DNA from: Antrodiella citrinella
Lineage: Eukaryota > Basidiomycota > Agaricomycetes > Polyporales > Steccherinaceae
NCBI GenBank assembly: GCA_004802725.1
Contig: SGPM01000329.1
Coordinates: forward strand, 1-30,098
Length of the DNA stretch: 30,098 bases
Direction: 5' to 3'
The notes beneath the pieces are model-generated. The model was not told the DNA's origin, did not search any database, and saw only the letters and a list, made by a program, of their open reading frames with translations. Made by a program: the position numbers and the translations under genes. Below are positions 20,248 to 30,098 of the stretch, piece by piece (within the stretch, counting starts at the first letter, position 1; each line of letters begins with the position of its first letter).

Positions 20248-21472
20248 ATGGACAACCTTCTCCGCGAGGCGGACGTGTTCTTCCACGCCCTCTCTCAGCC
20301 GCTCGCAGAGACGTGGGGACTGCGTCACCTCCCAGAACATTTTTCTACCCTTGTATACACCGTCGTCTTCTACACGTTCTTGCATGTCATCGTCGCGCCG
20401 TACCTCAGCCCTATCGTCGCACCTGTGGCATACGCGAAGTTGAAAGGCAGTCGGAGTCGGAACAATTGGTGCGTTGGCACTCGAGTCTCGCGGCTCTTGC
20501 ATACGCAGCAATTAACGCATTGTGTGTAGGCATATCCACCTGGTGTCGTTCGTGAACGCTATTGCGCTCTCGTGGCTCTCGTATAAAAGCCTCTTCCACG
20601 ACAAGACCGAAGCAGACAAGGCGTTCGGGTGGCATGAGAGTATCGGAACTCTCGATGCCGTAGCAGTTGGGTAGGTGTTCTGTATTTCATCAGCGACCCT
20701 TGTCTGACCCTTTTCTGCCACAGCTACTTTATATGGGAGTTTGTCGATGCTGCGTACAACTATACAGACCTTGGTTTCGTTCTTCATGGTGCGTAAAATC
20801 TAGCGATGTTGCGACACAGACGTTTCACAGATTGATACAGGCCTCATCTGTACTGTCTTGTATACCTTGACATTTGTGAGTCTGTCATGTTCGGCCTGGA
20901 ACGAAAATATACTGATATCCGCTCTAGAAACCCTTCATGGGTTACTATTCCCCCCGGTTCCTTCTGTGGGAACTAAGCACCCCGTTCCTTAACATCCACT
21001 GGTAAGCAGCGTAGGACGATCGAGTGTACTTTACAGCTCACATGTGCAAAAATAGGCTTTTGGACAAGCTCGACCTCACTGGCAGTATCTACCAATACGT
21101 CAACGGCATCTTGTTACTGAGCGTGTTTTTCTCTGTGAGAATCGTGTACGGCCTGACGATGGTCAGTTTTCTCCTTCTATCTGTGTATTTCGGCAGGATA
21201 TTCACACATATGCAGAGCTTCTACTTTGCGCAGACCCTACTTGAAGTGCGCAACCAGATGAGCCCTCTGTTCGTCGTGACCCTCTTCGTTGGCAACATCG
21301 TCCTCAACGGCTTGAACCTCTTCTGGTGCATTGTGCTCTCTACATTGTCTCATCGTTGTTCAGCTAACCATTTTCCTCCAGGTTCTACAAGATGATAGCC
21401 ACACTACGGAAACGCTTCCAGGTCGATGTGGCTCCCAAGCTGACCGATGTCAATCCCAAAAAGGTACAATGA
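20248..21472 (+). CDS. TLC-domain multi-pass membrane protein
   Basis: Eight exons, 20248-20468, 20530-20670, 20724-20788, 20841-20875, 20928-21001, 21056-21161, 21216-21325 and 21382-21472, introns 52-61 nt; 280 aa. Every junction keeps phase. The protein is mostly hydrophobic with about six membrane spans: FSTLVYTVVFYTFLHVIVAP, HIHLVSFVNAIALSWLSY, DAVAVGYFIWEFVDAAYNY, GLICTVLYTLTF, YVNGILLLSVFFSVRIVYG and SPLFVVTLFVGNIVLNGLN. The pattern KPFMGYYSPRFLLWELSTPFLNIHW, with the WE-STP-LN-HW signature, is typical of TLC (TRAM-LAG1-CLN8) proteins of the TMEM56/TLCD type. These sit in the ER or other membranes and affect lipid composition; they are not necessarily ceramide synthases, and no Lag1 HH motif is evident. 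A basic C-terminus (LRKRFQ) probably faces the cytosol. Confidence 0.9.
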
Positions 21473-21705
21473 TCTGATATCTCTGTTTCGGTGCGACGCA
21501 CACAATTCTTGGTTTACTGCCCCCATATCATGTTACCTATATCCTTTTATTTGCCGGGCATTCTTGTTTGGTTAGAAGCGTACATAGTTCTTAGGTGTAC
21601 TGGGTCGAGGAGTTTGCAGTCCACAGTGTCTTCCTATGCATGTCATATTAGATGTCTTATGAGACATTAGGTTGAATATAACTAGCATCGTGCTTTCTAT
21701 TCTGA
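21473..21705. other. Convergent 3' flanks of TLC and metaxin-like genes
   Basis: A 233-bp space in which the plus-strand TLC gene and the minus-strand metaxin-like gene end. It is AT-richer than the coding parts and presumably holds both 3' UTRs; nothing else is seen. Confidence 0.55.
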
Positions 21706-22687
21706 CTACGACCGTTGGAAAGCTGCTCGAACGTCGCTTTGTACCCGTCGCTCCCAAGCAACTAAGTTGACTCGTCTTGTAACTTCGAACCGAAGCGCGT
21801 TGTCCTTGCAGTGCAGCAGGCAATGCAGATAAGCGAAGAGTAAAGCGTCCAGAGCAGTCGGAGAACTGTCGTCATATGAATTCAGCAACAATGATGTAAA
21901 AGCCGTTATGACAGTACGCACGCAGAGCCTAGGAACCATTTGTCTGTCCCAAGACGTTCGGAGAGGGACGATATCGCCTCTTTGTAGCGTTCCTCGACCG
22001 CCGGACGGTCTATGTGGCTGCCATAAGCTGGGAGGAGAGAGCTGAGACCTGTCAGTGGTGGAGGTGGCGGAGAAAGCATGGTTTCTATCGGGCGAGAGGA
22101 TGGTTGGAAGGGTAATAGCAGCGAGAACAACGTGATAGGTTTGGGATGGAACAGAATCTAGATTGAAGTTATTGAGTTGAAGTCGCTAATAACATGCTAG
22201 AATTTACGAGGTGACGTACCAATGCAGCGTGAACGTTGCCCTCTAGCAGAGTGACCCAAGCTCTACTCTCATCCTTTGCCGCTTCATCAGCATACCCTTC
22301 TAACGGCCCCACCTCCCCCAATTGTCCATCCACCCAGTCGGCAATCGAAGCAGCAGGGAGCAACTCTCCGCCACCATCCTTGCTCTCCCGTGCAGGGACC
22401 TGCAAATTCGGCAGTCGCCCCTCAATAGCACCATCCGACGAGATATCCCATCGCAATGCGACGTTCGAAAGGCCTCTCAGCGCGAGGTACGCTTGCCATT
22501 TCAGACATTCGACATCGCTGCTGAAGAAGTCGGGTTCCTCCGCAGGCCGCGGCGGGTGCACCCAAAGCGTCGGTTGCGTGACGGCACTGGCTTTGAATGC
22601 TGTGGGTACGGCAGGGTATATATGTAGAGGGAAGAAGGAAAAGAGCTGCTGCAGAGGCTTTGGGAGTGAGAGTATTGTCGCCGCCAT
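21706..22687 (-). CDS. Metaxin / SAM37-like mitochondrial outer-membrane protein
   Basis: Three exons, 22687-22220, 22157-21922 and 21865-21706, introns 62 and 56 nt; 287 aa. Metaxins and fungal Sam37 belong to the SAM complex, which inserts beta-barrel proteins into the mitochondrial outer membrane. Seen: the N-terminal Tom37-like thioredoxin-fold segment (TLWVHPPRP..., VECLKWQAYLALRGLSNVAL), then SRAWVTLLEGNVHAAL, and a C-terminal GST-like helical domain with EERYKEAISSLSERLGTDKWFLGSASPTALDALLFA. The last is the strongest match to the metaxin GST_C region. No C-terminal membrane anchor is visible; the protein ends VRAAFQRS soon after the GST-like domain, on the short side for Sam37. An unrecognised further exon is possible. 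Confidence 0.85.
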
Positions 22688-22931
22688 GGTGGACGTCCAC
22701 AAAACGCGGAAACGAGACTTGAATCAAGTCACGGTCACGTGTAGAAGCGCGTCGTTATCCTTTGATTCAGAAACATGCTACAACATGCTACAGTACTGTA
22801 ACCTCGCTGTAACCGTTCAGTAAAACGGACTAGACCACGATATCAGATCATCCGGGTCAAGTTCCGGAGTCAATGCCTCTTCTCCAAAAATGTCCGAAAC
22901 GTAGCCCCTCCTACCTCCATACCAGCACTTG
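22688..22931. other. Spacer upstream of the metaxin-like gene
   Basis: A 244-bp region upstream of the metaxin-like start codon. It holds two ACATGCTACA words in tandem (about 22770-22790) and CTGTAAC words next to them. No core promoter element is clear. Confidence 0.4.
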
Positions 22932-23200
22932 AGTCAACTAAGATTTCAAGAGGCTCGCAGCTTGGCCCGTTCAACTGCGCTGCCTGTACCCAGAGTTGTG
23001 GAGGAAAGCAAGCATTCGCCGTTGGAGTACAGCAATGTCTTCACTCCCGTCAGGACTCGGAAGCACGATGTATTGTATGTTTTCCGAACTTTGACTAAGA
23101 CACATGATCAGCACACGATTTATCAACATGAATACGAGAACGGAGAAAGCATGAATTCAGTTATTATGATGAGTCCACCTCTTCAAGGAGATCGGACTCC
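22932..23200 (+). pseudogene. Possible relic of an APH-like phosphotransferase
   Basis: The plus strand encodes FQEARSLARSTALPVPRVVE, which resembles the start of fungal aminoglycoside-phosphotransferase-like kinases, where an EA...T.LPVPRV word is typical. Removing a possible 75-nt intron (GTCTTCACT...GATCAG) then gives TIYQHEYENGESMNSVIM, which could correspond to the hydrophobic-EYxxGESL hinge. No catalytic loop, DFG-like motif or start codon follows, so if the match is real this is a fragment. The evidence is short and motif-based only. Confidence 0.3.
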
Positions 23201-23311
23201 CAACGGTATCCGGGAACATGGGATACAGTGTCAAGCGAAATTTGAAGAGGTTCGTAACTCGCCGCGTCCCGAGCTGCATTTCTGCGAGCTTGAAGACATT
23301 TCTCCACCACC

Positions 23312-24733
23312 CTAGGGAAACCGACCCAGCATCTCCAATTCACGTCGCGGAAGAAGAGCTTCTTCAGCCGAACCAATGGCTGCGACCATTGAGATATCCA
23401 TCGCAGTGAATGACGGCAGAAAAGATTCATTCTTGATTGTTAGCTGTCGTAAAGACTTTATGTGGAACGCGGTGAACAAGTCGCGCCAGTCGTCGTCGGC
23501 CATGGAACAGAGATCGAATGAGAGCAGAAGGGTCTGGATGGAATAGAACGAGAACGACTTCTTGAAGATCTTTGGGAAGCAAGTGGCAGTGTATAGACAT
23601 CCGGAGCATAAGTAGACCTGGAAGTCCGGCGATTCAACAGAATTTGCGTCCATTTTGTGCATTGCAGTCCATCCACGCACCCTGAACCCATCGACCGCCC
23701 CGAATTCCATCCTCGTTATATGCCGCAGGACACCGACATCAGCCGAGATTAGTCGGAGGTTGTCTTGTATACATATCGCAACTTGGGCGACGGAAGGATA
23801 CCAGGTGCAATCAAGTCCAAGGTTTACCTGCGTCGTGTCCGGAAAGGACAGAGTCTTTAGCAAGACATCAACAGGGGGAATGAAAGTAGACTCGGGTTGA
23901 TTGATGTGGAAGACTCGAAGGTGCGGTAGCTTGATCCCCGCCATAGCAGAGTCACTTGTCGGCGTACGCTTCGAGCAGGGACAGGCACTACATAGAACCA
24001 ACTCCTCTAAGAAAGAGCAAGCCTTAAGGATCCGGAGAAAGTCGCCCACGTCTGGTGCGCCCTCGAAGAGATTCGATAAATGGAGTACTCGCAGATTGGG
24101 AGCGAAGAATGACTGTGCGTAGGGAAATGTCACCCCCTGCAGCTTCAAAACGCGAAGCTGACGCAGAGTGCACTGGTATTCTTCAAAGGTATCAACACAG
24201 ATGGACTGCTGGTTCGGCAAATTGGACAGTTGAAGGGAAACCAGGGTGACAGGGAGTGAGGGCTCGCGGTTGAGTAGGAACATTTCTTCTAGGATGTGTC
24301 CAGGTGCCACAATCTCGATGCTCTCGATGCGAGAGCTATGAGGTTTGACAAACACTGTGAAGAAACGCCCGCGCCCGAACCCCTCCTCCTCGTTGTTGGT
24401 CATCCACCTCACCACAAGCGGTCGTTGTCCAGAGCGCTCCACACAAGCATTTGTGAATTTTGCGTTGTGAAGACTGACGTTGGTCCATAGGGACGTGGTC
24501 TGTAGTGCGAGGTGCCGCCAACGGCGACAGACATGTGTCAGACGAAACCACGGATGATCCGAAGGCCAAGTTTGGGCAGCGTGGAAGAATACCGCGAGCA
24601 GCAGTTCGTCGGGAAGTCTGTTCACTGGTAAACTCTGGTTTACCGTGTAATGGATGGCCAGGAGTCGGCCCCAGTCGGGTGATCGTTGCGTTGGCCTCTG
24701 TGCGTAGTAAAGCGTGCTCCGCGGAGCCGATCT
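23312..24733 (-). CDS. F-box protein with LRR-like repeats (first exon not found)
   Basis: One long open exon runs from 24733 down to the stop at 23312. The F-box is plain: VNRLPDELLLAVFFHAAQTW, then WFRLTHVCRRWRHLALQTTSLWTNVSL. F-box proteins link substrates to the SCF ubiquitin ligase through Skp1. The rest, about 380 residues, has irregular leucine-rich segments (LVSLQLSNLP, LRQLRVLKLQGVTF, NLRVLHLSNLF, LEELVLCSAC) that would form the substrate-binding part. Upstream of the F-box the frame stays open and reads RSPDWGRLLAIHYTVNQSLP, a layout I associate with mushroom F-box families. There is no in-frame ATG before the F-box; a TAA lies at 24736-24734, so translation must begin in an upstream exon between about 24740 and 25155 that I could not place. 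A cysteine cluster (CSACPCSKR) sits mid-protein. Confidence 0.8.
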   Translation of the reverse strand, partial: RSAPRSTLYYAQRPTQRSPDWGRLLAIHYTVNQSLPVNRLPDELLLAVFFHAAQTWPSDHPWFRLTHVCRRWRHLALQTTSLWTNVSLHNAKFTNACVERSGQRPLVVRWMTNNEEEGFGRGRFFTVFVKPHSSRIESIEIVAPGHILEEMFLLNREPSLPVTLVSLQLSNLPNQQSICVDTFEEYQCTLRQLRVLKLQGVTFPYAQSFFAPNLRVLHLSNLFEGAPDVGDFLRILKACSFLEELVLCSACPCSKRTPTSDSAMAGIKLPHLRVFHINQPESTFIPPVDVLLKTLSFPDTTQVNLGLDCTWYPSVAQVAICIQDNLRLISADVGVLRHITRMEFGAVDGFRVRGWTAMHKMDANSVESPDFQVYLCSGCLYTATCFPKIFKKSFSFYSIQTLLLSFDLCSMADDDWRDLFTAFHIKSLRQLTIKNESFLPSFTAMDISMVAAIGSAEEALLPRRELEMLGRFP

Positions 24734-25155
24734 TTAAACTTCCCGCAGAAGACAAGGCAGTAATGGCAGTATTCACGTACTTGCTTGTAACATGACCTAA
24801 GTAATAATCAAGCTCCTATGATCGAATCGTGAGCGCAAATGAGGGCCGCAGGAATTTGACACCCACGTACCATATTTCGAACTTGGTAGGGGTGAATCTC
24901 GTGAATCAAGACTAGGAGAGGGAAGTAGGAGACCTTGTCTCCTTTCATGCGCAAGTACTTTAGTACTAACAACCGGTGGCACTGGCAACAACAATTACCT
25001 TTGACATCGACATCGACAGTTGGCAATCGCCGCACCGAAATTGGTCGGAGTTTAGAATCCTAAAAGTACAGATAGTGGCAGCTCTACTGCAATATGCACA
25101 ATACTTCTACACATGATCCAACACTCTGTGTATATTTATCCTGTTTCGTAGTACT
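24734..25155. other. Space holding the unseen 5' exon of the F-box gene and the CTF18 3' flank
   Basis: No complete gene is visible. The minus strand has several small frames with plausible donors, including one with an ATG near 24960 ending in a GTACGTGGG donor near 24880, but none joined the F-box exon in the right phase with a convincing acceptor. The right end is the 3' flank of CTF18, which stops at 25156. Confidence 0.4.
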
Positions 25156-28100
25156 TCACAAAAAGGAGGAAACTTTCACAGGTTTCCGCACTGCAGCGGA
25201 GTTACCTTCTCTGAACTTATACGAAACACCCGCCCTCCTCTTCGCAGCTGCACTGACAGGCTTGACATAAGTCGCGGATTGGATGATGGGTCGACCGAAA
25301 AAATCAACAGCAATCTAAGCCAATGCAATGAACAATGAGACACGACAGGAAGTGCGTGCAGTGTAGCTAACCTTTTCAATGACCTCATCCCTCTTGGAGC
25401 GTTTTTTGACAACCATAGCATCCGAATCACCCGCAACGAGCTTGCCATCTCCGTCTGTTGGGACTTCCGCTTCATCCTTGCTGTAGGAGATGTGAATAAG
25501 ATAGTCACGCGCTGTACGGCTGTATCACTGACTTGACGTTGAAGAATGACCGCTTTTTGCCCTCTTTCGATTTCTCCACGAACTCAGCTTCCCGATGAAT
25601 GAACTTCGCGTCAATCTTGTCAACACCGTCAGTGCATAGAAAATCGAATAATGGGACTGGTGAAGCTACCTCTCCCGCAACCAAATGTCTGACCGCGTAT
25701 CGCGAAACAGCGATATCATTTGCACGCTTCTCGTCATATGTGACGAAAACGTCAATTGGTCTGTGAACACGTCAGAAGAGAGTGTATAGGTGCGACACGT
25801 TGACTCACGGGTCTAGTCTGTACATGTACTGTCCATCCTCAGATTTGTCTTGTATGAAACGAAGTTCAAGAGATACCATGATGTCTACCAAACGAGACAA
25901 CAGGGCACGTTCGTCAGGCTTGATGACTTGTCGATTCACCTACAAATAAACTTGTCAGCTGGTGCCTCACAGTGCGAAAGAGCTCGCTCACAGGTCGTAG
26001 AGGTGGCGAGATAATTCTATTGATATAAGGAGCAAATTCGAGCTGTAGAACAACATCGCTTGTGAAATGTCGATACGCTCCACCATGTCGCGTGCAAGCT
26101 GTCCGTATGCCCCGAGCGAGAGATTTATAAATCTCCTGGTTTGTTTTCATAATTGTATGTTGCTGTAGGTGTCATGAGTACGCTACAATCAGGGGCTCGG
26201 GAGATTACTTGCCTCCCAGTCAACTTTCGGCCGCTCGACCTTAGGAGCGCCTCGTTCTTGGAACAATGGATAGAACGACACAAGCATATACGGCATATAC
26301 TGCATGGATGCATATTCGCGCTCTGCCCACATTTGTCCCGACATAGCGTCATATGTTGATAACCATTCGTTTGCCTTCAAATATCGGGAGAAATTGGCGT
26401 CGTGTCGTCTCAAATTGGCGTAATGCTCGAAACATCCTAGGCAGATGGAAAAGTGAGTTTCTCGCTATGCTCCCAATTCACAATATGCTGACCTATAGCA
26501 ATTCTGTCCATGGAACCGCTACCTTCCACTTCGCGGCAAAGTCGTGTAACGTATCTAGACTCTTCCTCTTCGGTGAGACCCAGCTCTTTCGCCCGTTTCC
26601 GAGACATTGGCGTGAATAGATCATTCAATACCGCTAACTGCGACATATCTGCTTCCTTCAAGCCTACAGAAGCTTTCCGCACGACGGATTCTGTGACCTC
26701 ACTCAGGTTACGCCCTTTGATGAGCTGGATGTCGAGAAAAGACATTATGAGCGATGTAAAAAAGATACAGAATTTGAGAGAATGACCTGTAGAGTGTTGA
26801 GACAACCTCTCCAATCACCTTGTGCAAGACCGACGAGAGCTGTTAATGCCCTGGACTCCGTCTTCAATCCCTCTTGTTCGCAGATGACACGCAATCGCCG
26901 GACCAGATGCAGGTCGTTCGGACGAGTGAATCGGATGATACGAGCGTATGGACGAAGCTTGCTGAGTGAACTTGCATACAGATCATTGCATATGCAGATT
27001 ACAGGCCGCAGGATCGGCCGAGTATTTTGCTGCTCTTTCTTTCGTCCTGTAATGTATCAAGAATGTAATATCCGACAGACGTTGTGAGGAGAACTAACCT
27101 TTCTTTCGAGTGATCTCTTGAGTTAGTGCCACCAAACGGTGTATGAAGCCGCCTGACTGTGTCAAATTTAAGTCGGTGCGCGGAGTTGTAGTAGCAGCAA
27201 CTTACACTGTCAGAGCCGCCAGTCGCACCGTCAATCTCATCAATAACAACCAATACAGGCTTGCTGCTTCCAACCATTGACCCAGACTCTAAGGCAGGGC
27301 GAATGCGATCGTCTACAACCTGAGCGGACCGAGCATCGCTGTATATTTTCAGTACTCTGTCTGAGAAAATGACGCGTCACCAACCTTGCGTTTACCTCGT
27401 ATACGCTATATCCGGCTTGTTTCGCGACTACATGCGCTAGCGTAGTTTTCCCCAATCCTGGGGGACCAGAAATGAGAAGAAGCTATAACGTTGCAATGAG
27501 ACAACGCTTCATATGATAGCGAGGAAAAACGGACCTTCTCATTTGGACGACGATATTCGTCCAATTTCTCATCATCCCTAGCCCTCTTCTTCCCCTTCTT
27601 GTTACCGAATACACAAAAGTCCCATTCTTTCACCCATGCCATAACCTCTCGATGCACACGGTCATCCCCAACAAGGTCCATATATCGCTGAGGACGGTAA
27701 CGATCTACCCACATTGTTGTCTCAGGTGCGTTAGCTGTGGAAGTCGAGGATATAGGTTGTTCGCTAAATAAAATGGGATGAGTAATCAGAGCTGTCAGAT
27801 GTGCCATCGCATACCTGGCCGCCAATTTCGCTGCTGTGGTCGCAGAGAGTTCATCCATGAGCCGGTGCATTGGAACATCTAGAAGTTTGCCTATATCCCG
27901 GCTGCGGGTAGTACTTGCGTTCTATAATGGCTGTCACTACTTCAGGACACGACAAACATCAGAGATGGAGACTCACACTTAGTATAGTAGTGAATTTGCG
28001 AGGCTTTCGCCTTAGATATACAGCCTTTCCATCGTAACTCGTTGCGCGTATCGAAGGGGCATATTGAGAGGTGTGTGATGTAGTGTTTGATGAGGTCGTC

Positions 28101-28852
28101 GTTGTGGGACGGGCTTCGAGGCGGTTGAGGATGTCATGAATATCCGGGAGGTCTAAGTTCATAGCTGAGTTAAGGACCATCACAGCTATAAAGGTCTGAC
28201 CTTGGGACTCTTGAGTCGTTGTCGCGTCCTCACTGGGCTGTCTTACAGACGGCTCAGGTGGTGAATCGCCGAGACCCACCAGTAAGTCTGAAGTTGCGGT
28301 TATAGGCAATTTTGCGCTCTTTTATCAGACCAAAAAACCTCACCAGTCGTGCCAAATCCTTTCTCCAAAACATTTGAACTGAAGGCATCGTTCAACAAGG
28401 TTGCCGCTGGTAGTAATCGCTCAGTTCCAGCAACCCATGTTCAACGGTAACTACGCACCTCCAAAACCTTCAACTGCATGTGTCTCCGTATCAACATCAT
28501 CACTAAGTAATCCCCCTAACACAAACGCGTCATTCTCTTCTCTTTGCGTCGGTATTGGTTCTGCGAGGGCTGGTGCAAGGAGACTGTCGCTGAGCAAGCA
28601 GCTTGCTTCGCCAAACATGGAGTCCATGCTATGTTTACGCGTCAAAGATGCACAGACAGAGAATTCGTCCGGTATAGGTGCCCAAGTAATGCGAAGTTTG
28701 AGGAGTTCAAGACGCGTTAGAAGCAGATGTGAAGCAAGAATCGCGCGACGCGTCTGTGGCTGTACTATCTTAACATACACGTGATCGCCGCACTCTTCAA
28801 GCACGCTGCAGGCTCCAACTTCTCGCTTCAATTTTCCAAAATGGAATGTCAT
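25156..28852 (-). CDS. CTF18: CTF18, large subunit of the alternative RFC clamp loader
   Basis: Seventeen minus-strand exons: 28852-28459, 28406-28344, 28287-28201, 28164-27977, 27921-27815, 27763-27535, 27482-27385, 27338-27206, 27156-27099, 27046-26787, 26724-26493, 26436-26213, 26162-25992, 25939-25809, 25760-25533, 25480-25372, 25314-25156; about 956 aa. CTF18 with RFC2-5, Dcc1 and Ctf8 loads PCNA and is needed for sister-chromatid cohesion and replication checkpoint signalling in the nucleus. Seen: N-terminal [20 protein letters not shown], the RFC box [19 protein letters not shown], Walker A GPPGLGKT (near residue 365), Walker [12 protein letters not shown] (near 420), [20 protein letters not shown], and the C-terminus [15 protein letters not shown]. 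All phases close. Intron 12 is GC-AG. The 36-nt segment 28165-28200 may be exon, which would give 968 aa. Confidence 0.93.
26163..26212 (-). other. CTF18: GC-AG intron of CTF18
   Basis: The exon ends ...KVDWEG-type sequence with GAG, and the intron opens GCAAGTAATC and closes CACCTACAG (50 nt). Only this GC donor joins VDWE to [18 protein letters not shown] in frame; the nearest GT (in AGTAATC) would shift the frame. AG|GCAAGT is the known consensus of the rare GC-AG class spliced by the major spliceosome. Confidence 0.8.
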
Positions 28853-28985
28853 TATAAGTGAAGTACAAGTAAGATTGAATAGAGTGTGTGAAGTTATGTA
28901 GTAATGGTGTCTTGGAGGCTCCGAAGATGGGGTACCGATCAAGAGGCAGCCGCCGACTCGGAGTATGACCGTAAAGAATCATTAA
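28853..28985 (-). promoter_or_regulatory. CTF18 promoter space
   Basis: Only 133 bp separate the stop codon of the upstream minus-strand coiled-coil gene (28986) from the CTF18 start at 28852. The CTF18 promoter must therefore be very short or overlap the neighbour's 3' end. No TATA box is visible. Confidence 0.5.
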
Positions 28986-30098
28986 TCAGGTTACAGAAGC
29001 GTGTTTCGGCAAGCCGTCGAGAGCCAGGAAAGTTGTCGTATTTCTAGCCTTCGCACTGAGCTCATCGACAACATCTTTGTAAGAAGCCAGCAGATCAGCA
29101 AAATCGGCCACCAAAGTCTCGTTGGATTGTCTGAGCTTTTCCATCTCCGCTCGGTCTTCTTCATGTTTCTCCAGAAGGAAGGCTTCATAGGTAAAGGACG
29201 CTTCTTGGCCTTCACCGTAGGCCTCTAGAGCTTCATTGAAAGCTGACGGAATGCTGCTATTTAGGTTGTCGAGTTCATCGTGAGGCGAGGTAGCTTCGGA
29301 GAATGTAGTGTTGTCACGTCCTATAGTCGGAGGTCCAGGAGGAGGTAGTCGTAAGACAGCTGCCTCTAAGGTGTAGGTAGAGGTGGTCTGAACTTGAAAT
29401 GAGCACGCCGAGGATGGAAACCTTCAGAACAGAATGCAAACCTTTTGGGACTTGAGACACAAATGGCACTCAATAGAGGACGCGGCTTCAAGTCGAGCCA
29501 GATCGTGTCGAGAAATTTCGTAGTCGTAGCGCAGCCCATCGAATTTGTGTTGCAGTTTGTTCCGAGATGCGCGCAAAGATTTGCCATCTTCATCTAGCTG
29601 TCGGACCTTTTCTTCCAAGTCTGCCTCATAGGATGTCGAGAGTCGCTGGTTAGCTCTGTAAGAATCCAGCGCAGCTTTGAACCGTTGCATGTCCGAGAAC
29701 CGCGCATTTGTTGCATTCTCGAGGAGTTCCTTCGTTGTTCTCAACTCAGAAGAAAGCTGGTTGTGCGAGGCCCTGAGGTTCTCGACGGTAGACTGCTTCA
29801 TTTTTAGTCGAATGCGAAGCGTGGTGATCAGGCCTGCGGAGGCTTGCAACCGTTTTGTCACGAGTGCGCAATTCTCCATATTGGCTCCAGACCGTTCATC
29901 CTGAATTTGCTCTGAGATTAGGGTAGTAGCATATAACGAGTGCACATACTTGGCCGGAACGTCCATCCCTGATGCGTCTATCGGATCGTGACAACGACAG
30001 TTGTCGACGCAGTTGATGGCATCTGTCTTGGTATTCCGATAGCTTTCTAACAATGACGGCGTTCGCAAGTCGTTCATCGAGTAGAACCTCGATTTGTT
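28986..30098 (-). CDS. Coiled-coil protein reaching the right edge (possibly partial)
   Basis: Two exons are seen, 29387-28986 and 29442 up to at least 30077, with a 54-nt intron (GTTTGC...GTTCAG). The frame stays open to the window edge; an ATG at 30077-30075 (MNDLRTPSLLESYRN) would give 345 aa, but an earlier exon outside the window is possible. The protein is rich in Leu, Glu, Lys and Arg with heptad-like spacing: VTKRLQASAGLITTLRIRLK, NLRASHNQLSSELRTTKELL, DLEEKVRQLDEDGKSLRASR and, in the last exon, RAEMEKLRQSNETLVADFAD. It looks like an extended coiled coil broken by ECHLCLKSQK and by an RLPPPGPP stretch. A C-x-C pair (CVDNCRCHD) lies near the N-terminus. I do not recognise the family. 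Confidence 0.7.

Noticed and set aside
24808..25035. Minus-strand frame with CCQCHR and a possible small exon
   Set aside because: Considered as first exon of the F-box gene, but no donor/acceptor pair joined it in phase; it starts at GTG.

Overview
This window is eukaryotic nuclear DNA and looks like a filamentous basidiomycete (mushroom-type, probably Agaricomycetes). Genes are split by many very short GT-AG introns (about 46-75 nt, some to 147 nt), intergenic spaces are small on the right two thirds, and the proteins are of fungal type: a CaaX-tailed fungal G-gamma, an ECL1-like zinc protein, a GPI-type cupredoxin and an F-box protein with mushroom-like architecture. No bacterial, viral, tRNA, rRNA or CRISPR features were seen. 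The exon models were built by hand by following reading phase across splice sites; phases close exactly for all complete genes except VPS54.

Layout. 1-2675: no gene supported apart from the 3' flank of the first gene. 2676-4151 (-): ECL1-like zinc-motif protein with a long disordered tail. 4152-8348: about 4.2 kb without a supportable gene. 8349-12738 (-): VPS54, the GARP tethering subunit, 11 exons, with an apparent one-base deletion in exon 7. 13245-13991 (-): secreted type-1 copper cupredoxin. 14645-15370 (+): mitochondrial thioredoxin with a CNPC active site. 16163-16699 (-) and 17737-18194 (-): two tandem heterotrimeric G-protein gamma subunit genes with identical coding intron positions but different CaaX tails. 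18528-19672 (+): unrecognised coiled-coil protein, divergent from the upstream G-gamma. 20248-21472 (+): TLC-domain membrane protein. 21706-22687 (-): metaxin/SAM37-like mitochondrial outer-membrane protein. 22932-23200 (+): possible phosphotransferase (APH-like) relic. 23312-24733 (-): F-box/LRR-like protein, first exon not found. 25156-28852 (-): CTF18, the large subunit of the alternative RFC clamp loader, 17 exons by the model used. 28986-30098 (-): coiled-coil protein reaching the right edge.

The genes are mostly unrelated housekeeping functions (Golgi tethering, mitochondrial redox and import, chromosome cohesion), as is usual for fungal chromosomes. The one grouping that suggests linked function is the G-gamma pair, a local duplication that would give two membrane-anchored gamma subunits for pheromone and nutrient signalling. 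The most checkable oddities are the G-gamma duplication, the VPS54 frameshift, the CNPC thioredoxin, and a GC-AG intron in CTF18.
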